Positions 1 to 13,981 are shown, counted from the stretch's first letter. The stretch is DNA of 64,000 nucleotides from Pleodorina starrii (GCA_030267565.1 BRXU01000009.1:1262001-1326000); one strand, 5' to 3'. Program-made: numbers and translations. Notes: generated by a model not told the origin, from the sequence alone.

Positions 1-3000
1 ACCTTGGGCCGAGGCTGGGCCAATGGGTCGAGGCTGGGCCCTTGGGTCGAGGCTGGGCCAATGGGTCGAGGCTGGGCCCTCGGGTCGAGGCTGGGGCCTT
101 GGGCCGAGGCTGGGCCCATGGGTCGAGGCTGGGCCCATGGGCCGAGGCTGGGCCCATGGGTCGAGGCTGGGCCCTTGGGTCGAGGCTGGGGCCTTGGGCC
201 GAGGCTGGGCCAATGGGTCGAGGCTGGGCCAATGGGTCGAGGCTGGGCCCTCGGGTCGAGGCTGGGCCCATCGGTCGATGCTGGGCCCATGGGCCGATGC
301 TGGGCCCTTGGGTCGAGGCTGGGCCCATGGGCCGAGGCTGGGCCCATGGGTCGAGGCTGGGCCCATGGGTCGAGGCTGGGCCCATGGGCCGAGGCTGGGC
401 CCATGGGTCGAGGCTGGGCCCTTGGGTCGAGGCTGGGGCCTTGGGCCGAGGCTGGGCCAATGGGTCGAGGCTGGGCCCTCGGGTCGAGGCTGGGCCCATC
501 GGTCGATGCTGGGCCCATGGGCCGATGCTGGGCCCTTGGGTCGAGGCTGGGCCCATGGGTCAAGGCTGGGCCCATGGGTCGAGGCTGGGGCCTTGGGCCG
601 AGGCTGGGCCAATGGGTCGAGGCTGGGCCCTTGGGTCGAGGCTGGGCCAATGGGTCGAGGCTGGGCCCTCGGGTCGAGGCTGGGCCCATCGGTCGATGCT
701 GGGCCCATGGGCCGATGCTGGGCCCTTGGGTCGAGGCTGGGCCCATGGGCCGAGGCTGGGCCCATGGGTCGAGGCTGGGCCCATGGGTCGAGGCTGGGCC
801 CATGGGCCGAGGCTGGGCCCATGGGTCGAGGCTGGGCCCTTGGGTCGAGGCTGGGGCCTTGGGCCGAGGCTGGGCCCATGGGTCGAGGCTGGGCCCATGG
901 GCCGAGGCTGGGCCCATGGGTCGAGGCTGGGCCCTTGGGTCGAGGCTGGGGCCTTGGGCCGAGGCTGGGCCAATGGGTCGAGGCTGGGCCCTCGGGTCGA
1001 GGCTGGGCCCATCGGTCGATGCTGGGCCCATGGGCCGATGCTGGGCCCTTGGGTCGAGGCTGGGCCCATGGGCCGAGGCTGGGCCCATGGGTCGAGGCTG
1101 GGCCCATGGGTCGAGGCTGGGCCCATGGGGCGAGGCTGGGCCCATGGGTCGAGGCTGGGCCCTTGGGCCGAGGCTGGGGCCTTGGGCCGAGGCTGGGCCC
1201 ATCGGTCGATGCTGGGCCCATGGGTCGAGGCTGGGCCCATGGGCCGAGGCTGGGCCCATGGGTCGAGGCTGGGCCCATGGGTCGAGGCTGGGCCCATGGG
1301 CCGAGGCTGGGCCAATGGGTCGAGGCTGGGCCCTTGGGTCGAGGCTGGGGCCTTGGGCCGAGGCTGGGCCCTCGGGTCGAGGCTGGGCCCATCGGTCGAT
1401 GCTGGGCCCATGGGCCGATGCTGGGCCCTTGGGTCGAGGCTGGGCCCATGGGCCGAGGCTGGGCCCATGGGTCGAGGCTGGGCCCATGGGCCGAGGCTGG
1501 GCCCATGGGTCGAGGCTGGGCCCATGGGTCGAGGCTGGGCCCATGGGCCGAGGCTGGGCCCATGGGTCGAGGCTGGGCCCTTGGGTCGAGGCTGGGGCCT
1601 TGGGCCGAGGCTGGGCCCATGGGTCGAGGCTGGGCCCATGGGCCGAGGCTGGGCCCATGGGTCGAGGCTGGGCCCTTGGGTCGAGGCTGGGGCCTTGGGC
1701 CGAGGCTGGGCCAATGGGTCGAGGCTGGGCCAATGGGTCGAGGCTGGGCCCTCGGGTCGAGGCTGGGCCCATCGGTCGATGCTGGGCCCATGGGCCGATG
1801 CTGGGCCCTTGGGTCGAGGCTGGGCCCATGGGTCAAGGCTGGGCCCATGGGTCGAGGCTGGGGCCTTGGGCCGAGGCTGGGCCAATGGGTCGAGGCTGGG
1901 CCCTTGGGTCGAGGCTGGGCCAATGGGTCGAGGCTGGGCCCTCGGGTCGAGGCTGGGGCCTTGGGCCGAGGCTGGGCCCATGGGTCGAGGCTGGGCCCAT
2001 GGGCCGAGGCTGGGCCCATGGGTCGAGGCTGGGCCCTTGGGTCGAGGCTGGGGCCTTGGGCCGAGGCTGGGCCAATGGGTCGAGGCTGGGCCAATGGGTC
2101 GAGGCTGGGCCCTCGGGTCGATGCTGGGCCCATCGGTCGATGCTGGGCCCATGGGCCGATGCTGGGCCCTTGGGTCGAGGCTGGGCCCATGGGCCGAGGC
2201 TGGGCCCATGGGTCGAGGCTGGGCCCATGGGTCGAGGCTGGGCCCATGGGCCGAGGCTGGGCCCATGGGTCGAGGCTGGGCCCTTGGGCCGAGGCTGGGG
2301 CCTTGGGCCGAGGCTGGGCCCATCGGTCGATGCTGGGCCCATGGGTCGAGGCTGGGCCCATGGGCCGAGGCTGGGCCCATGGGTCGAGGCTGGGCCCATG
2401 GGTCGAGGCTGGGCCCATGGGCCGAGGCTGGGCCCATGGGCCGAGGCTGGGCCCTTGGGTCGAGGCTGGGGCCTTGGGCCGAGGCTGGGCCCATGGGTCG
2501 AGGCTGGGCCCTTGGGTCGAGGCTGGGGCCTTGGGCCGAGGCTGGGCCCATCGGTCGATGCTGGGCCCATGGGCCGATGCTGGGCCCTTGGGTCGAGGCT
2601 GGGCCCATGGGCCGATGCTGGGCCCATGGGTCGAGGCTGGGCCCATGGGTCGAGGCTGGGCCCATGGGCCGAGGCTGGGCCCATGGGTCGAGGCTGGGCC
2701 CTTGGGTCGAGGCTGGGGCCTTGGGCCGAGGCTGGGCCCATGGGTCGAGGCTGGGCCCATGGGCCGAGGCTGGGCCCATGGGTCGAGGCTGGGCCCTTGG
2801 GTCGAGGCTGGGGCCTTGGGCCGAGGCTGGGCCAATGGGTCGAGGCTGGGCCAATGGGTCGAGGCTGGGCCCTCGGGTCGAGGCTGGGCCCATCGGTCGA
2901 TGCTGGGCCCATGGGCCGATGCTGGGCCCTTGGGTCGAGGCTGGGCCCATGGGTCAAGGCTGGGCCCATGGGTCGAGGCTGGGGCCTTGGGCCGAGGCTG

Positions 3001-5280
3001 GGCCAATGGGTCGAGGCTGGGCCCTTGGGTCGAGGCTGGGCCAATGGGTCGAGGCTGGGCCCTCGGGTCGAGGCTGGGGCCTTGGGCCGAGGCTGGGCCC
3101 ATGGGTCGAGGTTGGGCCCATGGGCCGAGGCTGGGCCCATGGGTCGAGGCTGGGCCCTTGGGTCGAGGCTGGGGCCTTGGGCCGAGGCTGGGCCAATGGG
3201 TCGAGGCTGGGCCAATGGGTCGAGGCTGGGCCCTCGGGTCGAGGCTGGGCCCATCGGTCGATGCTGGGCCCATGGGCCGATGCTGGGCCCTTGGGTCGAG
3301 GCTGGGCCCATGGGCCGAGGCTGGGCCCATGGGTCGAGGCTGGGCCCATGGGTCGAGGCTGGGCCCATGGGCCGAGGCTGGGCCCATGGGTCGAGGCTGG
3401 GCCCTTGGGCCGAGGCTGGGGCCTTGGGCCGAGGCTGGGCCCATCGGTCGATGCTGGGCCCATGGGCCGATGCTGGGCCCTTGGGTCGAGGCTGGGCCCA
3501 TGGGCCGAGGCTGGGCCCATGGGTCGAGGCTGGGCCCATGGGTCGAGGTTGGGCCCATGGGCCGAGGCTGGGCCCATGGGTCGAGGCTGGGCCCTTGGGT
3601 CGAGGCTGGGGCCTTGGGCCGAGGCTGGGCCCATGGGTCGAGGCTGGGCCCATGGGTCGAGGCTGGGCCCTTGGGTCGAGGCTGGGGCCTTGGGTCGAGG
3701 CTGGGCCCTCGGGTCGAGGCTGGGCCCATGGGTCGATGCTGGGCCCATGGGCCGATGCTGGGCCCTTGGGTCGAGGCTGGGCCCATGGGCCGAGGCTGGG
3801 CCCATGGGTCGAGGCTGGGCCCATGGGTCGAGGCTGGGCCCATGGGCCGAGGCTGGGCCCTTGGGTCGAGGCTGGGGCCTTGGGCCGAGGCTGGGCCCAT
3901 GGGTCGAGGCTGGGCCCTTGGGTCGAGGCTGGGGCCTTGGGCCGAGGCTGGGCCCATGGGTCGAGGCTGGGCCCATGGGACGAGGCTGGGCCCATGGGTC
4001 GATGCTGGGCCCATGGGCCGATGCTGGGCCCTTGGGTCGAGGCTGGGCCCATGGGGCGAGGCTGGGCCCATGGGCCGAGGCTGGGCCCATCGGTCGATGC
4101 TGGGCCCATGGGCCGAGGCTTGGCCCATGGGTCGAGGCTGGGCCCTTGGGCCGAGGCTGGGGCCTTGGGCCGAGGCTGGGCCCATCGGTCGATGCTGGGC
4201 CCATGGGCCGATGCTGGGCCCTTGGGTCGAGGCTGGGCCCATGGGCCGAGGCTGGGCCCATGGGTCGAGGCTGGGCCCATGGGCCGAGGCTGGGCCCATG
4301 GGTCGAGGCTGGGCCCTTGGGTCGAGGCTGGGGCCTTGGGCCGAGGCTGGGCCAATGGGTCGAGGCTGGGCCAATGGGTCGAGGCTGGGCCCTCGGGTCG
4401 AGGCTGGGCCCATGGGTCGATGCTGGGCCCATGGGCCGATGCTGGGCCCTTGGGTCGAGGCTGGGCCCATGGGCCGAGGCTGGGCCCATGGGTCGAGGCT
4501 GGGCCCATGGGTCGAGGCTGGGCCCATGGGCCGAGGCTGGGCCCTTGGGTCGAGGCTGGGGCCTTGGGCCGAGGCTGGGCCCATGGGTCGAGGCTGGGCC
4601 CATGGGCCGAGGCTGGGCCCATGGGTCGAGGCTGGGCCCTTGGGTCGAGGCTGGGGCCTTGGGCCGAGGCTGGGCCAATGGGTCGAGGCTGGGCCAATGG
4701 GTCGAGGCTGGGCCCTCGGGTCGAGGCTGGGCCCATGGGTCGATGCTGGGCCCATGGGCCGATGCTGGGCCCTTGGGTCGAGGCTGGGCCCATGGGCCGA
4801 GGCTGGGCCCATGGGTCGAGGCTGGGCCCATGGGTCGAGGCTGGGCCCATGGGCCGAGGCTGGGCCCTTGGGTCGAGGCTGGGGCCTTGGGCCGAGGCTG
4901 GGCCCATGGGTCGAGGCTGGGCCCTTGGGTCGAGGCTGGGGCCTTGGGCCGAGGCTGGGCCCATGGGTCGAGGCTGGGCCCATGGGACGAGGCTGGGCCC
5001 ATGGGTCGATGCTGGGCCCATGGGCCGATGCTGGGCCCTTGGGTCGAGGCTGGGCCCATGGGGCGAGGCTGGGCCCATGGGCCGAGGCTGGGCCCATCGG
5101 TCGATGCTGGGCCCATGGGCCGAGGCTTGGCCCATGGGTCGAGGCTGGGCCCTTGGGCCGAGGCTGGGGCCTTGGGCCGAGGCTGGGCCCATCGGTCGAT
5201 GCTGGGCCCATGGGCCGATGCTGGGCCCTTGGGTCGAGGCTGGGCCCATGGGCCGAGGCTGGGCCCATGGGTCGAGGCTG
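1..5280. repeat. Long-range duplicated satellite block, copy 1
   Basis: The variant order from base 1 to about 5,280 is repeated from 8,702 to about 13,980 at a constant offset of 8,701 bp. Rare markers match pairwise: GTCAAGG at about 559, 1,831 and 2,951 versus 9,261, 10,531 and 11,651; GAGGTTGGG at about 3,112 and 3,546 versus 11,813 and 12,247; GGCTTGGCCC at about 4,120 and 5,127 versus 12,821 and 13,828. The order diverges at about 5,280. I compared markers and sampled lines, not every base. Confidence 0.8.
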
Positions 5281-7929
5281 GGCCCATGGGTCGAGGCTGG
5301 GCCCATGGGTCGAGGCTGGGCCAATGGGTCGAGGCTGGGCCCTCGGGTCGAGGCTGGGCCCATCGGTCGAGGCTGGGCCCATCGGTCGATGCTGGGCCCA
5401 TGGGCCGAGGCTGGGCCCATGGGCCGAGGCTGGGCCCATGGGTCAAGGCTGGGCCCATGGGTCGAGGCTGGGGCCTTGGGCCGAGGCTGGGCCAATGGGT
5501 CGAGGCTGGGCCCTTGGGTCGAGGCTGGGCCAATGGGTCGAGGCTGGGCCCTCGGGTCGAGGCTGGGCCCATCGGTCGATGCTGGGCCCATGGGCCGATG
5601 CTGGGCCCTTGGGTCGAGGCTGGGCCCATGGGCCGAGGCTGGGCCCATGGGTCGAGGCTGGGCCCATGGGTCGAGGCTGGGCCCATGGGCCGAGGCTGGG
5701 CCCATGGGTCGAGGCTGGGCCCTTGGGTCGAGGCTGGTACCTTGGGCCGAGGCTGGGCCCATGGGTCGAGGCTGCGCCCATGGGCCGAGGCTGGGCCCAT
5801 GGGTCGAGGCTGGGCCCTTGGGTCGAGGCTGGGGCCTTGGGCCGAGGCTGGGCCAATGGGTCGAGGCTGGGCCCTCGGGTCGAGGCTGGGCCCATCGGTC
5901 GATGCTGGGCCCATGGGCCGAGGCTGGGCCAATGGGTCGAGGCTGGGCCCATGGGTCGAGGCTGGGCCCATGGGCCGAGGCTGGGCCCATGGGTCGAGGC
6001 TGGGCCCTTGGGCCGAGGCTGGGGCCTTGGGCCGAGGCTGGGCCCATCGGTCGATGCTGGGCCCATGGGCCGATGCTGGGCCCTTGGGTCGAGGCTGGGC
6101 CCATGGGCCGAGGCTGGGCCCATGGGTCGAGGCTGGGCCCATGGGTCGAGGTTGGGCCCATGGGCCGAGGCTGGGCCCATGGGTCGAGGCTGGGCCCTTG
6201 GGTCGAGGCTGGGGCCTTGGGCCGAGGCTGGGCCCATGAGTCGAGGCTGGGCCCATGGGCCGAGGCTGGGCCCATGGGTCGAGGCTGGGCCCTTGGGTCG
6301 AGGCTGGGGCCTTGGGCCGAGGCTGGGCCAATGGGTCGAGGCTGGGCCAATGGGTCGAGGCTGGGCCCTCGGGTCGAGGCTGGGCCCATCGGTCGATGCT
6401 GGGCCCATGGGCCGATGCTGGGCCCTTGGGTCGAGGCTGGGCCCATGGGCCGAGGCTGGGCCCATGGGTCGAGGCTGGGCCCATGGGTCGAGGCTGGGCC
6501 CATGGGCCGAGGCTGGGCCCATGGGTCGAGGCTGGGCCCTTGGGCCGAGGCTGGGGCCTTGGGCCGAGGCTGGGCCCATCGGTCGATGCTGGGCCCATGG
6601 GCCGATGCTGGGCCCTTGGGTCGAGGCTGGGCCCATGGGCCGAGGCTGGGCCCATGGGTCGAGGCTGGGCCCATGGGTCGAGGTTGGGCCCATGGGCCGA
6701 GGCTGGGCCCATGGGTCGAGGCTGGGCCCTTGGGTCGAGGCTGGGGCCTTGGGCCGAGGCTGGGCCCATGAGTCGAGGCTGGGCCCATGGGCCGAGGCTG
6801 GGCCAATGGGTCGAGGCTGGGCCCTTGGGTCGAGGCTGGGGCCTTGGGCCGAGGCTGGGCCAATGGGTCGAGGCTGGGCCAATGGGTCGAGGCTGGGCCC
6901 TCGGGTCGAGGCTGGGCCCATCGGTCGATGCTGGGCCCATGGGCCGAGGCTGGGCCCATGGGTCGAGGCTGGGCCCATGGGCCGAGGCTGGGCCCATGGG
7001 TCGAGGCTGGGCCCTTGGGTCGAGGCTGGGGCCTTGGGCCGAGGCTTGGCCAATGGGTCGAGGCTGGGCCCTCGGGTCGAGGCTGGGCCCATCGGTCGAT
7101 GCTGGGCCCATGGGCCGATGCTGGGCCCTTGGGTCGAGGCTGGGCCCATGGGTCAAGGCTGGGCCCATGGGTCGAGGCTGGGGCCTTGGGCCGAGGCTGG
7201 GCCAATGGGTCGAGGCTGGGCCCTTGGGTCGAGGCTGGGCCAATGGGTCGAGGCTGGGCCCTCGGGTCGAGGCTGGGCCCATCGGTCGATGCTGGGCCCA
7301 TGGGCCGATGCTGGGCCCTTGGGTCGAGGCTGGGCCCATGGGCCGAGGCTGGGCCCATGGGTCGAGGCTGGGCCCATGGGTCGAGGCTGGGCCCATGGGC
7401 CGAGGCTGGGCCCATGGGTCGAGGCTGGGCCCTTGGGTCGAGGCTGGGGCCTTGGGCCGAGGCTGGGCCCATGGGTCGAGGCTGGGCCCATGGGCCGAGG
7501 CTGGGCCCATGGGTCGAGGCTGGGCCCTTGGGTCGAGGCTGGGGCCTTGGGCCGAGGCTGGGCCAATGGGTCGAGGCTGGGCCCTCGGGTCGAGGCTGGG
7601 CCCATCGGTCGATGCTGGGCCCATGGGCCGATGCTGGGCCCTTGGGTCGAGGCTGGGCCCATGGGCCGAGGCTGGGCCCATGGGTCGAGGCTGGGCCCAT
7701 GGGTCGAGGCTGGGCCCATGGGCCGAGGCTGGGGCCTTGGGCCGAGGCTGGGGCCTTGGGCCGAGGCTGGGCCCATCGGTCGATGCTGGGCCCATGGGTC
7801 GAGGCTGGGCCCATGGGCCGAGGCTGGGCCCATGGGTCGAGGCTGGGCCCATGGGTCGAGGCTGGGCCCATGGGCCGAGGCTGGGCCCATGGGCCGATGC
7901 TGGGCCCTTGGGTCGAGGCTGGGCCCATG

Positions 7930-7950
7930 GGCCGAGGCTGGGCCATGGGT
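7930..7950. repeat. Single 18-bp satellite unit (1-bp deletion)
   Basis: Here the array reads CTGGGCCATGGGTCGAGG, with GGCCATGGG in place of GGCCCATGGG. One cytosine is lost, shifting the 19-bp register by one. It is the only register change I noticed in the array and can serve as an internal landmark. Confidence 0.7.
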
Positions 7951-8701
7951 CGAGGCTGGGCCCATGGGTCGAGGCTGGGCCCATGGGCCGAGGCTGGGCC
8001 CATGGGTCGAGGCTGGGCCCTTGGGTCGAGGCTGGGGCCTTGGGCCGAGGCTGGGCCCATGGGTCGAGGCTGGGCCCTCGGGTCGAGGCTGGGCCCATCG
8101 GTCGATGCTGGGCCCATGGGCCGAGGCTGGGCCCATGGGTCGAGGCTGGGCCCATGGGTCGAGGCTGGGCCCATGGGCCGAGGCTGGGCCCATGGGTCGA
8201 GGCTGGGCCCTTGGGCCGAGGCTGGGGCCTTGGGCCGAGGCTGGGCCCATCGGTCGATGCTGGGCCCATGGGCCGATGCTGGGCCCTTGGGTCGAGGCTG
8301 GGCCCATGGGCCGAGGCTGGGCCCATGGGTCGAGGCTGGGCCCATGGGTCGAGGCTGGGCCCATGGGCCGAGGCTGGGCCCATGGGTCGAGGCTGGGCCC
8401 ATCGGTCGATGCTGGGCCCATGGGTCGAGGCTGGGGCCTTGGGCCGAGGCTGGGCCCATGGGTCGAGGCTGGGCCCATGGGCCGAGGCTGGGCCCATGGG
8501 TCGAGGCTGGGCCCTTGGGTCGAGGCTGGGGCCTTGGGCCGAGGCTGGGCCAATGGGTCGAGGCTGGGCCAATGGGTCGAGGCTGGGCCCTCGGGTCGAG
8601 GCTGGGCCCATCGGTCGATGCTGGGCCCATGGGCCGATGCTGGGCCCTTGGGTCGAGGCTGGGCCCATGGGTCAAGGCTGGGCCCATGGGTCGAGGCTGG
8701 G

Positions 8702-11700
8702 ACCTTGGGCCGAGGCTGGGCCAATGGGTCGAGGCTGGGCCCTTGGGTCGAGGCTGGGCCAATGGGTCGAGGCTGGGCCCTCGGGTCGAGGCTGGGGCCT
8801 TGGGCCGAGGCTGGGCCCATGGGTCGAGGCTGGGCCCATGGGCCGAGGCTGGGCCCATGGGTCGAGGCTGGGCCCTTGGGTCGAGGCTGGGGCCTTGGGC
8901 CGAGGCTGGGCCAATGGGTCGAGGCTGGGCCAATGGGTCGAGGCTGGGCCCTCGGGTCGAGGCTGGGCCCATCGGTCGATGCTGGGCCCATGGGCCGATG
9001 CTGGGCCCTTGGGTCGAGGCTGGGCCCATGGGCCGAGGCTGGGCCCATGGGTCGAGGCTGGGCCCATGGGTCGAGGCTGGGCCCATGGGCCGAGGCTGGG
9101 CCCATGGGTCGAGGCTGGGCCCTTGGGTCGAGGCTGGGGCCTTGGGCCGAGGCTGGGCCAATGGGTCGAGGCTGGGCCCTCGGGTCGAGGCTGGGCCCAT
9201 CGGTCGATGCTGGGCCCATGGGCCGATGCTGGGCCCTTGGGTCGAGGCTGGGCCCATGGGTCAAGGCTGGGCCCATGGGTCGAGGCTGGGGCCTTGGGCC
9301 GAGGCTGGGCCAATGGGTCGAGGCTGGGCCCTTGGGTCGAGGCTGGGCCAATGGGTCGAGGCTGGGCCCTCGGGTCGAGGCTGGGCCCATCGGTCGATGC
9401 TGGGCCCATGGGCCGATGCTGGGCCCTTGGGTCGAGGCTGGGCCCATGGGCCGAGGCTGGGCCCATGGGTCGAGGCTGGGCCCATGGGTCGAGGCTGGGC
9501 CCATGGGCCGAGGCTGGGCCCATGGGTCGAGGCTGGGCCCTTGGGTCGAGGCTGGGGCCTTGGGCCGAGGCTGGGCCCATGGGTCGAGGCTGGGCCCATG
9601 GGCCGAGGCTGGGCCCATGGGTCGAGGCTGGGCCCTTGGGTCGAGGCTGGGGCCTTGGGCCGAGGCTGGGCCAATGGGTCGAGGCTGGGCCCTCGGGTCG
9701 AGGCTGGGCCCATCGGTCGATGCTGGGCCCATGGGCCGATGCTGGGCCCTTGGGTCGAGGCTGGGCCCATGGGCCGAGGCTGGGCCCATGGGTCGAGGCT
9801 GGGCCCATGGGTCGAGGCTGGGCCCATGGGGCGAGGCTGGGCCCATGGGTCGAGGCTGGGCCCTTGGGCCGAGGCTGGGGCCTTGGGCCGAGGCTGGGCC
9901 CATCGGTCGATGCTGGGCCCATGGGTCGAGGCTGGGCCCATGGGCCGAGGCTGGGCCCATGGGTCGAGGCTGGGCCCATGGGTCGAGGCTGGGCCCATGG
10001 GCCGAGGCTGGGCCAATGGGTCGAGGCTGGGCCCTTGGGTCGAGGCTGGGGCCTTGGGCCGAGGCTGGGCCCTCGGGTCGAGGCTGGGCCCATCGGTCGA
10101 TGCTGGGCCCATGGGCCGATGCTGGGCCCTTGGGTCGAGGCTGGGCCCATGGGCCGAGGCTGGGCCCATGGGTCGAGGCTGGGCCCATGGGCCGAGGCTG
10201 GGCCCATGGGTCGAGGCTGGGCCCATGGGTCGAGGCTGGGCCCATGGGCCGAGGCTGGGCCCATGGGTCGAGGCTGGGCCCTTGGGTCGAGGCTGGGGCC
10301 TTGGGCCGAGGCTGGGCCCATGGGTCGAGGCTGGGCCCATGGGCCGAGGCTGGGCCCATGGGTCGAGGCTGGGCCCTTGGGTCGAGGCTGGGGCCTTGGG
10401 CCGAGGCTGGGCCAATGGGTCGAGGCTGGGCCAATGGGTCGAGGCTGGGCCCTCGGGTCGAGGCTGGGCCCATCGGTCGATGCTGGGCCCATGGGCCGAT
10501 GCTGGGCCCTTGGGTCGAGGCTGGGCCCATGGGTCAAGGCTGGGCCCATGGGTCGAGGCTGGGGCCTTGGGCCGAGGCTGGGCCAATGGGTCGAGGCTGG
10601 GCCCTTGGGTCGAGGCTGGGCCAATGGGTCGAGGCTGGGCCCTCGGGTCGAGGCTGGGGCCTTGGGCCGAGGCTGGGCCCATGGGTCGAGGCTGGGCCCA
10701 TGGGCCGAGGCTGGGCCCATGGGTCGAGGCTGGGCCCTTGGGTCGAGGCTGGGGCCTTGGGCCGAGGCTGGGCCAATGGGTCGAGGCTGGGCCAATGGGT
10801 CGAGGCTGGGCCCTCGGGTCGATGCTGGGCCCATCGGTCGATGCTGGGCCCATGGGCCGATGCTGGGCCCTTGGGTCGAGGCTGGGCCCATGGGCCGAGG
10901 CTGGGCCCATGGGTCGAGGCTGGGCCCATGGGTCGAGGCTGGGCCCATGGGCCGAGGCTGGGCCCATGGGTCGAGGCTGGGCCCTTGGGCCGAGGCTGGG
11001 GCCTTGGGCCGAGGCTGGGCCCATCGGTCGATGCTGGGCCCATGGGTCGAGGCTGGGCCCATGGGCCGAGGCTGGGCCCATGGGTCGAGGCTGGGCCCAT
11101 GGGTCGAGGCTGGGCCCATGGGCCGAGGCTGGGCCCATGGGCCGAGGCTGGGCCCTTGGGTCGAGGCTGGGGCCTTGGGCCGAGGCTGGGCCCATGGGTC
11201 GAGGCTGGGCCCTTGGGTCGAGGCTGGGGCCTTGGGCCGAGGCTGGGCCCATCGGTCGATGCTGGGCCCATGGGCCGATGCTGGGCCCTTGGGTCGAGGC
11301 TGGGCCCATGGGCCGATGCTGGGCCCATGGGTCGAGGCTGGGCCCATGGGTCGAGGCTGGGCCCATGGGCCGAGGCTGGGCCCATGGGTCGAGGCTGGGC
11401 CCTTGGGTCGAGGCTGGGGCCTTGGGCCGAGGCTGGGCCCATGGGTCGAGGCTGGGCCCATGGGCCGAGGCTGGGCCCATGGGTCGAGGCTGGGCCCTTG
11501 GGTCGAGGCTGGGGCCTTGGGCCGAGGCTGGGCCAATGGGTCGAGGCTGGGCCAATGGGTCGAGGCTGGGCCCTCGGGTCGAGGCTGGGCCCATCGGTCG
11601 ATGCTGGGCCCATGGGCCGATGCTGGGCCCTTGGGTCGAGGCTGGGCCCATGGGTCAAGGCTGGGCCCATGGGTCGAGGCTGGGGCCTTGGGCCGAGGCT

Positions 11701-13981
11701 GGGCCAATGGGTCGAGGCTGGGCCCTTGGGTCGAGGCTGGGCCAATGGGTCGAGGCTGGGCCCTCGGGTCGAGGCTGGGGCCTTGGGCCGAGGCTGGGCC
11801 CATGGGTCGAGGTTGGGCCCATGGGCCGAGGCTGGGCCCATGGGTCGAGGCTGGGCCCTTGGGTCGAGGCTGGGGCCTTGGGCCGAGGCTGGGCCAATGG
11901 GTCGAGGCTGGGCCAATGGGTCGAGGCTGGGCCCTCGGGTCGAGGCTGGGCCCATCGGTCGATGCTGGGCCCATGGGCCGATGCTGGGCCCTTGGGTCGA
12001 GGCTGGGCCCATGGGCCGAGGCTGGGCCCATGGGTCGAGGCTGGGCCCATGGGTCGAGGCTGGGCCCATGGGCCGAGGCTGGGCCCATGGGTCGAGGCTG
12101 GGCCCTTGGGCCGAGGCTGGGGCCTTGGGCCGAGGCTGGGCCCATCGGTCGATGCTGGGCCCATGGGCCGATGCTGGGCCCTTGGGTCGAGGCTGGGCCC
12201 ATGGGCCGAGGCTGGGCCCATGGGTCGAGGCTGGGCCCATGGGTCGAGGTTGGGCCCATGGGCCGAGGCTGGGCCCATGGGTCGAGGCTGGGCCCTTGGG
12301 TCGAGGCTGGGGCCTTGGGCCGAGGCTGGGCCCATGGGTCGAGGCTGGGCCCATGGGTCGAGGCTGGGCCCTTGGGTCGAGGCTGGGGCCTTGGGTCGAG
12401 GCTGGGCCCTCGGGTCGAGGCTGGGCCCATGGGTCGATGCTGGGCCCATGGGCCGATGCTGGGCCCTTGGGTCGAGGCTGGGCCCATGGGCCGAGGCTGG
12501 GCCCATGGGTCGAGGCTGGGCCCATGGGTCGAGGCTGGGCCCATGGGCCGAGGCTGGGCCCTTGGGTCGAGGCTGGGGCCTTGGGCCGAGGCTGGGCCCA
12601 TGGGTCGAGGCTGGGCCCTTGGGTCGAGGCTGGGGCCTTGGGCCGAGGCTGGGCCCATGGGTCGAGGCTGGGCCCATGGGACGAGGCTGGGCCCATGGGT
12701 CGATGCTGGGCCCATGGGCCGATGCTGGGCCCTTGGGTCGAGGCTGGGCCCATGGGGCGAGGCTGGGCCCATGGGCCGAGGCTGGGCCCATCGGTCGATG
12801 CTGGGCCCATGGGCCGAGGCTTGGCCCATGGGTCGAGGCTGGGCCCTTGGGCCGAGGCTGGGGCCTTGGGCCGAGGCTGGGCCCATCGGTCGATGCTGGG
12901 CCCATGGGCCGATGCTGGGCCCTTGGGTCGAGGCTGGGCCCATGGGCCGAGGCTGGGCCCATGGGTCGAGGCTGGGCCCATGGGCCGAGGCTGGGCCCAT
13001 GGGTCGAGGCTGGGCCCTTGGGTCGAGGCTGGGGCCTTGGGCCGAGGCTGGGCCAATGGGTCGAGGCTGGGCCAATGGGTCGAGGCTGGGCCCTCGGGTC
13101 GAGGCTGGGCCCATGGGTCGATGCTGGGCCCATGGGCCGATGCTGGGCCCTTGGGTCGAGGCTGGGCCCATGGGCCGAGGCTGGGCCCATGGGTCGAGGC
13201 TGGGCCCATGGGTCGAGGCTGGGCCCATGGGCCGAGGCTGGGCCCTTGGGTCGAGGCTGGGGCCTTGGGCCGAGGCTGGGCCCATGGGTCGAGGCTGGGC
13301 CCATGGGCCGAGGCTGGGCCCATGGGTCGAGGCTGGGCCCTTGGGTCGAGGCTGGGGCCTTGGGCCGAGGCTGGGCCAATGGGTCGAGGCTGGGCCAATG
13401 GGTCGAGGCTGGGCCCTCGGGTCGAGGCTGGGCCCATGGGTCGATGCTGGGCCCATGGGCCGATGCTGGGCCCTTGGGTCGAGGCTGGGCCCATGGGCCG
13501 AGGCTGGGCCCATGGGTCGAGGCTGGGCCCATGGGTCGAGGCTGGGCCCATGGGCCGAGGCTGGGCCCTTGGGTCGAGGCTGGGGCCTTGGGCCGAGGCT
13601 GGGCCCATGGGTCGAGGCTGGGCCCTTGGGTCGAGGCTGGGGCCTTGGGCCGAGGCTGGGCCCATGGGTCGAGGCTGGGCCCATGGGACGAGGCTGGGCC
13701 CATGGGTCGATGCTGGGCCCATGGGCCGATGCTGGGCCCTTGGGTCGAGGCTGGGCCCATGGGGCGAGGCTGGGCCCATGGGCCGAGGCTGGGCCCATCG
13801 GTCGATGCTGGGCCCATGGGCCGAGGCTTGGCCCATGGGTCGAGGCTGGGCCCTTGGGCCGAGGCTGGGGCCTTGGGCCGAGGCTGGGCCCATCGGTCGA
13901 TGCTGGGCCCATGGGCCGATGCTGGGCCCTTGGGTCGAGGCTGGGCCCATGGGCCGAGGCTGGGCCCATGGGTCGAGGCTG
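8702..13981. repeat. Long-range duplicated satellite block, copy 2
   Basis: This is the second copy of the block at 1-5,280. The offset of 8,701 is one base short of 458 x 19, which is explained by the single 18-bp unit near 7,938 that lies between the copies. The left copy is cut by the window edge, so the true duplicated segment may be longer. Confidence 0.8.
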
